A DNA stretch of 13,620 nucleotides from JBBDXA01 sp040902585 (GCA_040902585.1 JBBDXA010000225.1:1-13620); one strand, 5' to 3'. Numbered from the stretch's first letter, positions 5,186-12,304 are shown. Made by a program: numbers and translations. The notes: a model not told the origin generated them from the letters alone.

Positions 5186-6787
5186 ATGATGCGTTTTGAG
5201 CAACTCTCCGTCATGTCCGTCATGGCCCTCGCCTGCCTGATCGCCATCTCCAGTCTCGCGATCGCCGATGAGGCTAAGCCCAATCAGTCCGAAAAGAAGG
5301 ATACTGTCGCGGCCCCGGCCGCGCCGGACAAGCCCAAGGCTGACGAGAAGAAAGCTGACGAGAAGAAAGCCGACGACAAGCCGGCCGACAAGCCGGAAGA
5401 CAAGAAGGAAGAAGCGAAGAAGCCCGAGCCGGCGACGCACGTTGTCAAGAAAGACGAGTTCAAGATCAGTCTGAATCTCACCGGCGTCTTCGAGTCGAAG
5501 AGCGTCCGCAGCATCGACCTGCGCCCGCAGTTCTGGCAGGCGTGGGTGCTCAGCAAAGCGGCGGCGCACGGCAAGCTCGTCAAGAAGGGCGATGTGCTCG
5601 TGCAGTTCGACTCCAAGGCGATCGATGATGCGATTCACGACTACGAAGCCAGCCGGTCGCTGGCGGACCTGGAATACCAGGCTGCGCAGGAACAGCTTTC
5701 GATGATGGAAGAAACGGTGCCGCTCGACCTCGCCAATGCCGAGCGCAACAAGGATTACTTCGATCAGGACTACAAGCGCTACCTCGATCTGGAAGTGCCC
5801 ATGTCCAGGAGGCTCGCCGAGCAGAATCTGATGCAGGTGCAGAACTTCCTCGCCTATGAAAAGGAAGAGCTCAAGCAGCTCGAAAAAATGTACAAGGCTG
5901 ATGACCTGACCGAAGAGACCGAAGAGATCATCCTCAAGCGTCAGCGGGATCAGGTCGCGCGGATCGAGTTCATGTTTGAGCGTGCCAAGCAGACGTTTGA
6001 GCAGACGACGGCCGTCATGCTGCCGCGTGAAGAACTTCAGGTGAAGAACAATGAGAAGATCAGCGAGATCCGCCTGCGGGTCGCCCGTCAGCAGTTACCG
6101 CGCATGCTCATTCAGCAGCGACTGGCGGTGCAGAAGATGACGCGCGATCGGGAGAAGTCGCTGGAGAATTACAAAAAGCTCAAGAGCGATCGCGCTCTGA
6201 TGACCATCAAGGCTCCGATCGATGGTTACGTCTATTACGGCTCAGACACCCGCGGCCAGTTCACCCAGGTCGCCGCCCTCACCGGCATGCTCCAGGAAGG
6301 CCAGCCCATCAAGCCCGGGACCACGCTGATGACCATCGTCGCCCCGCGCCCGCTGGCGGTGCGCACCACCATCTCCGAAGCGACGCTCGGCTTTGCCAAG
6401 CCCGGCATCGCGGGCAAGGCCAAGCCCACCGCGTTCAGCGATCTCGCTCTCGATGCCAAGCTCGAATCGGTCAGCCTCGTGCCCCTGGCGCCGGGGCAGT
6501 TCGATGCCGTCGTCGCGATCACGCCTGCGAAGGGCGATGAATCGGTGATGCCCGGCATGAACTGCGCCATCAAGCTCACCGCGTATGTGAAGAAGGATGC
6601 AATCACCATTCCGCCCGCTACGATCCATGCGGATGAAGATGATGACGACAGGAAATTCGTCTACCTGCTGGAAAAGGACGGCAAGAACCGCAAGGTCGAA
6701 GTGAAGACCGGCAAGAGCGTCGGCACCAAGACCGAAATCCTCGCCGGCCTGAAAGAAGGCGACAAGGTTCTCCTCCAGAAACCGTGA
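5186..6787 (+). CDS. HlyD-like periplasmic adaptor protein
   Basis: The product has 533 residues. An N-terminal signal peptide (about 1-27, ending LAIADEA) is followed by a low-complexity Lys/Asp/Ala/Pro linker (about 30-83, with repeated ADEKK units). The core is that of an efflux membrane-fusion protein: a first half-lipoyl strand region (GKLVKKGDVLVQFDS, 129-143), a long charged alpha-helical hairpin (about 145-335), the second half-lipoyl (IKAPIDGYVYYG, 341-352), a beta-barrel (about 388-470, with PGMNCAIKL) and a membrane-proximal domain ending VEVKTGKSVGTKTEILAGLKEGDKVLL. Such proteins bridge an inner-membrane transporter to an outer-membrane channel. No transporter or TolC-like gene is in the window; the next gene downstream (55 bases) encodes another secreted protein and is probably cotranscribed. 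I chose ATG 5186 because GAAGGA lies eight bases upstream and the signal peptide begins directly; ATG 5189 is equally possible. Confidence 0.8.
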   Translation: MMRFEQLSVMSVMALACLIAISSLAIADEAKPNQSEKKDTVAAPAAPDKPKADEKKADEKKADDKPADKPEDKKEEAKKPEPATHVVKKDEFKISLNLTGVFESKSVRSIDLRPQFWQAWVLSKAAAHGKLVKKGDVLVQFDSKAIDDAIHDYEASRSLADLEYQAAQEQLSMMEETVPLDLANAERNKDYFDQDYKRYLDLEVPMSRRLAEQNLMQVQNFLAYEKEELKQLEKMYKADDLTEETEEIILKRQRDQVARIEFMFERAKQTFEQTTAVMLPREELQVKNNEKISEIRLRVARQQLPRMLIQQRLAVQKMTRDREKSLENYKKLKSDRALMTIKAPIDGYVYYGSDTRGQFTQVAALTGMLQEGQPIKPGTTLMTIVAPRPLAVRTTISEATLGFAKPGIAGKAKPTAFSDLALDAKLESVSLVPLAPGQFDAVVAITPAKGDESVMPGMNCAIKLTAYVKKDAITIPPATIHADEDDDDRKFVYLLEKDGKNRKVEVKTGKSVGTKTEILAGLKEGDKVLLQKP

Positions 6788-6842
6788 TCCCCGTTTAGCC
6801 GTCGCACCGCAGGGGCGCCACCGCGACGAACCGAGCAACAAA

Positions 6843-8039
6843 ATGATTGACTCCATCCGCATCGCGCTCGCCGTCCTCATTCTCAGCGCCATCCCCGCGC
6901 ACTCCGCGCTCGCCGCTGATGACGACAAGTTCGATCCCTTGAAAGGCCCCAAGCCCAGGCCCATCACGCCGCTGACGCAGGATGAGATCCGCAGCAGCCT
7001 CGACCGCGCCCAGAAGTTTCTCATCAAAACGCAGAACGACGACGGCTCCTGGGGCGGCCCCACGCAGACCAAGGGCTTGAACATCATGGCCGGCGTCCCG
7101 GGCTCGCATCACGCGTTCCGCATCGCCGTCACCGCCCTTTCCGTTTCCGCCTTCATCGAGACCGGCACGAACACCAGCGAAGCGCGCGACGCTTTGGAAA
7201 AGGCTGAGAAAGTGCTCATCGAGGAACTGCCCAAGGTCCGCCGATTTGACAACATTCTCATCTACAACATCTGGACACATTTCTACGGCATCCAGGCCCT
7301 GGTCCGCATGCACGACCGCCTGCCCGATGACAAGGATCGTCAGGCGAAGATGAAGGATCTCATCAAACAGCAGATCGGCATGCTGGAGAAGTACGAATCC
7401 GTCGACGGCGGCTGGGGCTACTACGACTTTGACATCGGCGCGAAGAAGCCCGCTTCCAGTTCGACGAGCTTCTGCAACGCGGCAGGACTGGTCGCGCTGC
7501 ATGAGGCGAAACAGATCGGCATCGAAGTGCCCGAGAAGCTCGTCAAGCGGGCGCTCGATGCGACGGTGCGCCAGAGGAAGCCGGACTTCAGCTATCTCTA
7601 CGGCGAGTACATGAAGATGGCGCCGATGTACGACATCAACCGTCCCGGCGGCAGCCTCGGAAGATCACAGGCATGCAACATCGCCCTGCGCATCTGGGGT
7701 GATAAGAAGATCACCGATGAAGTGCTCAAGGTCTGGCTCGATCGGCTGTACGCCCGCAATGACTGGCTGGGCATCGGGCGCAAGCGGCCTGTGCCGCATG
7801 AGAGCTGGTTCGCCGTCGCGGGTTATTTTTACTACTTCGGCCACTACTACGCGGCCCTGTGTATTGATGTGTTGCCGGCCGAGGATCGCCCGCACTTCCA
7901 GCAGCACCTGGCGCGGATCATCGCCGACCTTCAGGAGAAGGATGGTTCGTGGTGGGATTATCCTTTCTATAACTACCACCAGCCGTATGGCACCGCGTTC
8001 GCGATGATGACGTTGCAGCGGTGTCTTGAGAAGAAGTGA
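6843..8039 (+). CDS. Secreted prenyltransferase/squalene-oxidase-repeat protein
   Basis: The product has 398 residues with a signal peptide ending near SALAA (about 24). The rest resembles the alpha/alpha-barrel repeats of terpene cyclases and prenyltransferases: QW-like turns NDDGSWGG (65-72), VDGGWGYYDF in the middle and QEKDGSWWDYPF near the end, with helices between them (AQKFLIKTQ, GTAFAMMTLQRCL). True squalene-hopene cyclases are longer (about 630 residues) and carry a DxDD motif, which I do not see, so cyclase activity is unlikely. In planctomycetes, secreted proteins of this type are common and mostly uncharacterised. The gene follows the HlyD-like gene by 55 bases on the same strand, so a joint envelope role is plausible. 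No clear ribosome-binding site precedes ATG 6843. Confidence 0.75.
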   Translation: MIDSIRIALAVLILSAIPAHSALAADDDKFDPLKGPKPRPITPLTQDEIRSSLDRAQKFLIKTQNDDGSWGGPTQTKGLNIMAGVPGSHHAFRIAVTALSVSAFIETGTNTSEARDALEKAEKVLIEELPKVRRFDNILIYNIWTHFYGIQALVRMHDRLPDDKDRQAKMKDLIKQQIGMLEKYESVDGGWGYYDFDIGAKKPASSSTSFCNAAGLVALHEAKQIGIEVPEKLVKRALDATVRQRKPDFSYLYGEYMKMAPMYDINRPGGSLGRSQACNIALRIWGDKKITDEVLKVWLDRLYARNDWLGIGRKRPVPHESWFAVAGYFYYFGHYYAALCIDVLPAEDRPHFQQHLARIIADLQEKDGSWWDYPFYNYHQPYGTAFAMMTLQRCLEKK

Positions 8040-8051
8040 ATGTCACCCGGC

Positions 8052-8057
8052 TAGAAT
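8052..8057 (+). promoter_or_regulatory. Possible -10 box placing the DUF433 start at the transcript 5' end
   Basis: TAGAAT sits six bases before ATG 8064, preceded by GC as in extended-type boxes (GGCTAGAATG). If active, transcription would begin at or within a base or two of the ATG, giving a leaderless message. There is no Shine-Dalgarno sequence in the 25-base gap after the preceding stop codon, which agrees. A TTGAGA at 8026-8031 is 20 bp upstream, too far for an ideal -35. Confidence 0.4.
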
Positions 8058-8063
8058 GTTCGT

Positions 8064-8294
8064 ATGAAACATCTCAATCGCATCACGTTTGATCCCCAAG
8101 TCATGGGCGGGCAGCCATGCATTCGCGGCCTGCGTGTGACGGTGGGAATGATCGTCGGGCTGGTCGCGGCGCGGCGAACGACGGAAGAGATTCTCGCCGC
8201 TTATCCCTATCTCGAAGACGACGACATCCGCGAAGCGCTGGAGTACGCAGCGTGGCGGTTACAGGAACGTGAAATCCCTCTCGGCCAGTCGTGA
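8064..8294 (+). CDS. DUF433 family antitoxin-like protein
   Basis: The product has 76 residues, the usual length for DUF433. Typical features are RITFDPQVMGGQPCIRGLRVTV (cut here by position: residues 6-27), a helix-turn-helix-like middle with TTEEILAAYPYLEDDDIREALEYAAWR (38-64) and a short tail. The conserved family core is the G-x-P-C/V-I-R-G-x-R motif, intact here. DUF433 proteins are thought to be antitoxins of type II systems whose partners are DUF5615/PIN-like proteins. That partner follows immediately, with the stop codon overlapping its GTG start by four bases, so the two are almost surely translationally coupled. Autorepression of the pair would be usual but no operator is apparent. 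The start may be leaderless (see 8052-8057). Confidence 0.85.
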   Translation: MKHLNRITFDPQVMGGQPCIRGLRVTVGMIVGLVAARRTTEEILAAYPYLEDDDIREALEYAAWRLQEREIPLGQS

Positions 8295-8656
8295 ATATTC
8301 TTGTTGATATGAACTTGAGTCCACGATGGTGCGATCTGTTTCGATCGCATGGATGGCATTCCGCGCATTGGTTAGTGGTTGGTGATCCGAGGGCGGCTGA
8401 TGCGATCATCATGCAATGGGCTGTAGACAATGACCACATTGTTTTCACGCATGATCTTGATTTCGGCCATCTGCTTGCCGCGACCAATGCGTCAGGGCCC
8501 AGCGTCGTTCAGATTCGAGCCAACAACATCCTGCCGGATTCGTTGGGCGAGCGCATGGTTCTGATTCTCCGGGACATGGAGACTGTTCTAACCGATGGTG
8601 CCTTGGTGGTGGTGGACAGCTATCGATCACGCGTGCATGTCTTGCCGCTGAAATAA
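8291..8656 (+). CDS. DUF5615 family PIN-like toxin
   Basis: The product has 121 residues and belongs to the PIN-like DUF5615/Mut7-C group. It starts MNILVDMNLSPRW, where D6 is the first expected metal ligand, and carries VFTHDLDFGHLLA with D55 and D57, the paired acidic residues of the fold; D32 in VVGDPRAAD is another candidate ligand. PIN-fold proteins are metal-dependent ribonucleases, often toxins that cleave tRNA or mRNA, but activity for this subgroup is mostly predicted. The start is GTG 8291, within the last four bases of the DUF433 gene, which fits the antitoxin-first order of type II systems. It converges on the ORF6N gene, with only 17 bases between the stop codons and a small hairpin spanning the junction. 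Confidence 0.85.
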   Translation: MNILVDMNLSPRWCDLFRSHGWHSAHWLVVGDPRAADAIIMQWAVDNDHIVFTHDLDFGHLLAATNASGPSVVQIRANNILPDSLGERMVLILRDMETVLTDGALVVVDSYRSRVHVLPLK

Positions 8657-8665
8657 TCTCGCAAT

Positions 8666-8686
8666 CGAAGCAATCAATCTGCTTCG
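8666..8686. terminator. Small hairpin between convergent genes
   Basis: CGAAGCA, a seven-base loop and TGCTTCG form a perfect seven-base-pair stem between the toxin stop (8656) and the last codons of the ORF6N gene, whose stop codon (8674-8676) is in the loop. It could end transcription from both sides, but neither side is followed by a strong T run (minus strand: ATTGCGAGATTATTT), so intrinsic termination would be weak. Confidence 0.35.
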
Positions 8687-9204
8687 CCATGAAACCCGAT
8701 CGGCTTCCTCTTCTTCCCCGGCGGCGGTGACATCAGTTGCCGGATGGCTTCAAAAAGTGCTGCGATGTGCCTGTCATGCTTGTCCACGCGCCCTTCCAGT
8801 TCGCCCAGTTTCGACGCCAGCTCGCGATGAGCCGCGATTGTTTCGCGGAGCTTCACGAAGGCCCGCACGACGAAGACGCTGATCTTCACCGCCTGCGGCG
8901 AGCTGAGCACGTTGGCGGCCATGATGGTGCCGTGTTCGGTGAAGGCGAAGGGCATGCTGGTCGAGAATCGCAGCCGTTTGAGGTGGTCACAGTTTGTGAC
9001 CACCTCGTCGCGTTCATGTCGAGTCAGCCGAAAGCGGAAGTCGTCCGGGAATCGATCAATGTTACGTTTGCACTGCTGGTTCATCGCCTTTGTCGTGACG
9101 CCGTAAAGCTTGGCCAGATCAGCATCTAGAATAACACGCTCGCCTCGAATCAAGGTGATCCGATGCTCAATTCGACTCAACGGAATCACGTCTGTTTTGG
9201 CCAT
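8674..9204 (-). CDS. ORF6N domain protein (KilA-N-related, phage-type)
   Basis: The product has 176 residues. The ORF6N domain covers about 10-110: RIEHRITLIRGERVILDADL, AKLYGVTTKAMNQQCKRN, RFPDDFRFRLT, then PFAFTEHGTIMAANVLSSPQAV. The C-terminal part (about 110-158) is helical (VRAFVKLRETIAAHRELASKLGELEGRV) and ends in a basic tail. ORF6N proteins occur in phages and, in many copies, in bacterial chromosomes; they are regarded as DNA-binding or antirepressor-like, but few have been tested. I chose ATG 9204 (GGGAGG five bases upstream) over the in-frame ATG at 9300. The nine codons for residues 67-75 (EVVTNCDHL) form a 27-bp near-perfect palindrome, and two versions of this palindrome lie upstream at 9219-9245 and 9311-9337. 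That suggests autoregulation or a role of the site itself. Confidence 0.85.
   Translation of the reverse strand: MAKTDVIPLSRIEHRITLIRGERVILDADLAKLYGVTTKAMNQQCKRNIDRFPDDFRFRLTRHERDEVVTNCDHLKRLRFSTSMPFAFTEHGTIMAANVLSSPQAVKISVFVVRAFVKLRETIAAHRELASKLGELEGRVDKHDRHIAALFEAIRQLMSPPPGKKRKPIGFHGEAD
8980..9006. promoter_or_regulatory. 27-bp palindrome inside the ORF6N coding sequence
   Basis: Arms of 12 bp (GAGGTGGTCACA and its exact complement) flank a 3-bp centre. The 27 bases are exactly codons 67-75 of the minus-strand gene. The same motif with the same length occurs at 9219-9245 and 9311-9337. Similarity stops at the motif edges. Confidence 0.65.
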
Positions 9205-9218
9205 GGAGACCTCCCGAA

Positions 9219-9245
9219 GAGGTGGCTGCAAATTGCAACCACCTT
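9219..9245. promoter_or_regulatory. 27-bp palindrome upstream of the ORF6N gene, proximal copy
   Basis: It begins GAGGTGGCTGCAAATTGC and continues as the inverted half; 13-bp arms with two mismatched pairs about a central A. It ends 14 bases before ATG 9204 and so overlaps the region where the leader or ribosome-binding site would be. A repressor bound here would block transcription or translation initiation of the ORF6N gene. Confidence 0.6.
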
Positions 9246-9310
9246 GCCCATGAGATCGCAGATTGCGGGCTAAGGGTAGACAAATCGCCTCAGGATTCAA
9301 GTCCTTCTAT

Positions 9311-9337
9311 GAGGTTGCCGCAAATTGCGACCACCTC
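9311..9337. promoter_or_regulatory. 27-bp palindrome upstream of the ORF6N gene, distal copy
   Basis: It begins GAGGTTGCCGCAAATTGC; 13-bp arms with two mismatched pairs. Its centre is 92 bp from that of the proximal copy. It lies 40 bases past the cytochrome b stop codon (minus strand). The interval between the two copies (9246-9310) would hold the promoter, though I see no convincing -35/-10 pair there. Confidence 0.6.
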
Positions 9338-9376
9338 CCTCCCAACCCCATCAATATGGTTCTCTCGCAATCGTCA

Positions 9377-11569
9377 TCACTTCGGTTCATACCACTCGCC
9401 GCGCAGCCAGCGCGCCAGCAGGTCGATCGACTGCTCATCGAGCTGGTTCGTTTTGTGGAACGCGGGCATCGTGTACTTGCCGCCGGGCAGGTCGTTGTCG
9501 TTTGCATCCGTCTTATTCTTGTAGCCCACATCTCTCGGATTGCTGATGATCGCCCTGATCCACGCGCGCGAACGATAGTCCGTCAGGTCCACGCCGCTCG
9601 CCTTGCCTTCGCCGTAGAACTTATGACAGTCCAGACACGTCAATCCGTCATCGCCCATGAGTTCCATGCCTTTGTCGATGGTCGTCTTGCGAGCCGCGGC
9701 CAGCGCCTCCGCCTTCTTCGGATCAGGCTCGGTGATGGGACCATCCCACGATGCGACCTGGTCGAACACATCGATCAGTTCCGCGAGCTGCTTCTTCTGA
9801 GCATCGTCGTAGCTGGCGACGCCGACGTCCTTATCCGTCACGGTTTCGACCATCTTGCCATCGGCGAACTTCGTGCCGCCGAAGAACTGGTGCGTGGCGA
9901 TCAGCTTCGGATCAAAAAACTCCGTGAGCCATTTCCTGGTGGCGAAGCCTTTGAGGTCAGCCGCGGTGGGCACGGATTTGTCCAGCGCGGCCTGCACCGC
10001 CTTCTGCTGCGCGGGTGTGAGCGCGGTGATCTTCGTCAGATCGATTGCCCGCAGTTGCTGAATGCGTTCCGCGCCTGCGTTTTGCAAAGCGTTGAGCACA
10101 GCCTTCAATTCATCGCCCTTGATCGCCGGGTCGATGGGCAGTTTCTGAACGAGGTCGCCTTCCATGCCATCGTGTCCGCCGAAGCGGTGACAGCTTGCGC
10201 AGTTGGCGGCGAAGAGTCGCGGGCCCATGGTCCTGGGATCGTCGCGCACCAGCGTCAGGGCGCCGGTGGTGGGGATGCCGCTGGGACTGCCCGCCAGTTG
10301 GACGGCGCGGTGGCCGTCGATCTCCGCCTGCCGGACCGCGAAGTTGAACTCCGGTTTTTCCTTGTCCTGGCTGATCGCTTCGTAGGTCAGGTAACCCGCG
10401 CCGGCCAGCAGGAGCAGCACGAAGAGCACGTTGAAGGCGTGGCCGACTTTTGTTTTGCCGATGAACGGCATGAGCACGAGCATGCCCATGATCGCGCCGG
10501 GCACGACCACCGCGCCGATGATCTCCAGCTCACCCGGGAAATATTTAAGGAGCTGGAAGAGGAAGAGGAAGTACCATTCCGGGCGGGCTGCGGAGAACTC
10601 GGCTGTCGCATCCGCAGGGGCGGCCAGCGGGGCGCCGAGGTAGCAGGTGAGGAAGATGACCGCCGAGAGCACGGCGAGGCACGCGACCGCATCCTTGAGC
10701 ACCTGGTCCGGCCAGAAGTGCGTGTCCTTGCGGCGAGGCGGAGTCAGGAGAATGATCAGCCAGAAGAGCAGGATGATGCCGCCGCCGATGATCACGCCCG
10801 GCCAGAGTCCGTCGAATATTCCTGTCGCGCCCGGCGCGCGGAAGAGCCAGTAGCACGCCGCCAGCGCCGCGACCAGGCCGATGATGTTGCCGACATGGGC
10901 GAGCGGAAGGCTCTTGTGTTCATCGAGTTTGGCGGTGATGCCGTGCCTGCGGAAGGCGTAGACGTGGATGATGAGGAAGAGCACGAGGGCGGCGGGCAGT
11001 ACGCCGGCATGCAGGGCGAAGAAGCGCGAGAGCGTGTGGTGCCCGTAGTCGTGTCCGCCGATGACGATCTTCTGGATCGTCGGCCCGACCAGGGGCATCG
11101 CTTCGATCAGACTCGTCGCGACCTTCGTCGCCCAGTAACCTTTTTGATCCCAGGGAAGGAGATAACCGGTGAGGGACAAACCCAGCACGATTTGCAGCAG
11201 GATCAACCCTATCCAGAAGTTCACTTCGCGCGGGGCTTTGTAGGCACCGTCGATGATGACCTGCATCACGTGGAGCACGAGGAGGATGATCATGGCCTGC
11301 GCGGTGAAGTGGTGGATGCCGCGGAGCAGCCAGCCGCCGGACATTTCGTGTTGGATGTAGTAGACGCTTTCCCACGCGGTCTGGGAGCTTGGCGAGTAGG
11401 CCATCCAGAGGAAGATGCCGGTGACGACCTGGGTAAGGAAGCAGAAGACGAGTGTGGAGCCCCAGACGTATCGCCAGCGTGCCCCGCCGGGGATTTGTTC
11501 GTAGAGCATGCCGCGGATGAGGCCGCGGTATCCGATGCGTTGGTCGAACCAGTCGGCGATGCGTTTCAT
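9377..11569 (-). CDS. Cytochrome b fused to two c-type heme domains (bc complex)
   Basis: The product has 730 residues. Residues 1-400 are a full cytochrome b with about eight or nine membrane helices. The heme b ligands fit H86 or H87, H100, H187 and H202. H187 and H202 are separated by 14 residues, as in cytochrome b6 and unlike the 13 of mitochondrial cytochrome b. The Qo-site PEWY is at 330-333. The position equivalent to b6 Cys35, which carries the extra heme of b6f, is Val35. The C-terminal half is extracytoplasmic and has two heme c sites, CASCH (457-461) and CLDCH (645-649), with likely axial ligands M573 and M701 (TMPAF). It should oxidise quinol and pass electrons via Rieske and the fused hemes, replacing a separate c1/f. 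It lies 96 bases after the Rieske gene on the same strand. No good ribosome-binding site is seen before ATG 11569. Confidence 0.93.
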   Translation of the reverse strand: MKRIADWFDQRIGYRGLIRGMLYEQIPGGARWRYVWGSTLVFCFLTQVVTGIFLWMAYSPSSQTAWESVYYIQHEMSGGWLLRGIHHFTAQAMIILLVLHVMQVIIDGAYKAPREVNFWIGLILLQIVLGLSLTGYLLPWDQKGYWATKVATSLIEAMPLVGPTIQKIVIGGHDYGHHTLSRFFALHAGVLPAALVLFLIIHVYAFRRHGITAKLDEHKSLPLAHVGNIIGLVAALAACYWLFRAPGATGIFDGLWPGVIIGGGIILLFWLIILLTPPRRKDTHFWPDQVLKDAVACLAVLSAVIFLTCYLGAPLAAPADATAEFSAARPEWYFLFLFQLLKYFPGELEIIGAVVVPGAIMGMLVLMPFIGKTKVGHAFNVLFVLLLLAGAGYLTYEAISQDKEKPEFNFAVRQAEIDGHRAVQLAGSPSGIPTTGALTLVRDDPRTMGPRLFAANCASCHRFGGHDGMEGDLVQKLPIDPAIKGDELKAVLNALQNAGAERIQQLRAIDLTKITALTPAQQKAVQAALDKSVPTAADLKGFATRKWLTEFFDPKLIATHQFFGGTKFADGKMVETVTDKDVGVASYDDAQKKQLAELIDVFDQVASWDGPITEPDPKKAEALAAARKTTIDKGMELMGDDGLTCLDCHKFYGEGKASGVDLTDYRSRAWIRAIISNPRDVGYKNKTDANDNDLPGGKYTMPAFHKTNQLDEQSIDLLARWLRGEWYEPK

Positions 11570-11570
11570 A

Positions 11571-11663
11571 AAGAGCTTTCAGCTATCAGCTATGAGCTAT
11601 CAGCCGGAATGCGGATGCCGTCGCAACAGGCTGACGGCTCATGGCTGATGGCTGACAGCTTTC
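11571..11663. repeat. Long hairpin filling the Rieske-cytochrome b gap
   Basis: The 35-base segments 11571-11605 and 11629-11663 are inverted copies at 28 of 35 positions, with several of the mismatches tolerable as G-U pairs in RNA, around a 23-base loop. The arms consist of short repeats of TATCAGC/TATGAGC. It occupies almost all of the 96 bases between the Rieske stop and the cytochrome b ATG. It may be a dispersed REP-like repeat, and could affect mRNA stability or partial readthrough. Confidence 0.6.
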
Positions 11664-11665
11664 GG

Positions 11666-12247
11666 TCACCCCTGCGGAGTCTTCTGCGTGCTGCCGGTGC
11701 GGAAGCGTTCGAACTTGACGAGGATCTGGCCGTCTTCGGTGACTTGTGTTTCGAGGGTGTCCATGCCGCGCGGGCTGACGGTCGCTTTTCCCTGCGTGTT
11801 CATGGGGCGAACACTGCCATCGGCGTTGAACTCGCTGTCGTGACAGGGGCACTTGAACGAACCGTCACCGCCCGCGGAAACGAAACAGCCCGCGTGCGGA
11901 CAGATCGTCGAGAAGGCCACGACTTCCTTGGGCCCGGTGCGCTTCAGATAGATCGCGCCGATCTTCGCGTTGGGCGTCTTGTTCCACGCATCGGTCAGGT
12001 CCGCGCGGATATCGAACTTGCGCGGCAGACCATCGGAAGGCAGCGCCTCAAGCGAAGTGACAGGCACCAGCTCGCCCGCGCTGCTCTTGCGGCGAAGCGG
12101 ATCGAGCAAGGTCATCATGCCCGCGATGGCGGGGACCACGCCGACCACCGTGCCGAAAACGACGGCGAGAAATCGCGTCATGAAGGATCGTCGCGGCGGA
12201 GTCATCGCCGCGTCGCCGGCTTCGGATTGTTCGTTCGTTTCGCTCAT
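11666..12247 (-). CDS. Rieske [2Fe-2S] iron-sulfur protein of the bc complex
   Basis: The product has 193 residues, a normal length. The Tat-type N-terminus (PPRRSFM at 17-23) precedes one hydrophobic helix (about 24-47) that probably stays as the membrane anchor. The soluble domain has both cluster boxes: CPHAGC (116-121; ligands C116 and H118) and CPCHDS (133-138; ligands C133 and H136), with C121 and C135 placed for the stabilising disulfide. It takes the first electron from quinol at the Qo site and passes it to a c-type heme, here the fused hemes of the next gene's product. GGGAG lies eight bases before ATG 12247, a good ribosome-binding site, and a TATAAT lies upstream at 12299-12304. 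The gene and the cytochrome b gene form an obvious operon, Rieske first. Confidence 0.93.
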   Translation of the reverse strand: MSETNEQSEAGDAAMTPPRRSFMTRFLAVVFGTVVGVVPAIAGMMTLLDPLRRKSSAGELVPVTSLEALPSDGLPRKFDIRADLTDAWNKTPNAKIGAIYLKRTGPKEVVAFSTICPHAGCFVSAGGDGSFKCPCHDSEFNADGSVRPMNTQGKATVSPRGMDTLETQVTEDGQILVKFERFRTGSTQKTPQG

Positions 12248-12298
12248 TCGATACTCTCCCTGAACTATTGCCGATTACAGGCACGGGGTAAGCCCGCG

Positions 12299-12304
12299 AT
12301 TATA
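12299..12304 (-). promoter_or_regulatory. Likely -10 box for the Rieske-cytochrome b operon
   Basis: On the minus strand this reads TATAAT, a perfect sigma70 -10 hexamer, 51 bases before ATG 12247. It lies between the end of the HEAT/cytochrome c gene and the Rieske gene. No convincing -35 is present at 16-18 bp (best CATTCA), so it is offered with moderate confidence. It suggests the operon has its own promoter and does not depend on the gene upstream. Confidence 0.4.

Noticed and set aside
6242..7502. Minus-strand frames of 281 and 235 residues opposite the adaptor and prenyltransferase-like genes
   Set aside because: They are shadows of GC-rich codon use; composition is unlike a protein and the plus-strand products have recognisable motifs.
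6843..8039. Squalene-hopene cyclase
   Set aside because: It is about 230 residues too short, has a signal peptide and no visible DxDD acid motif.
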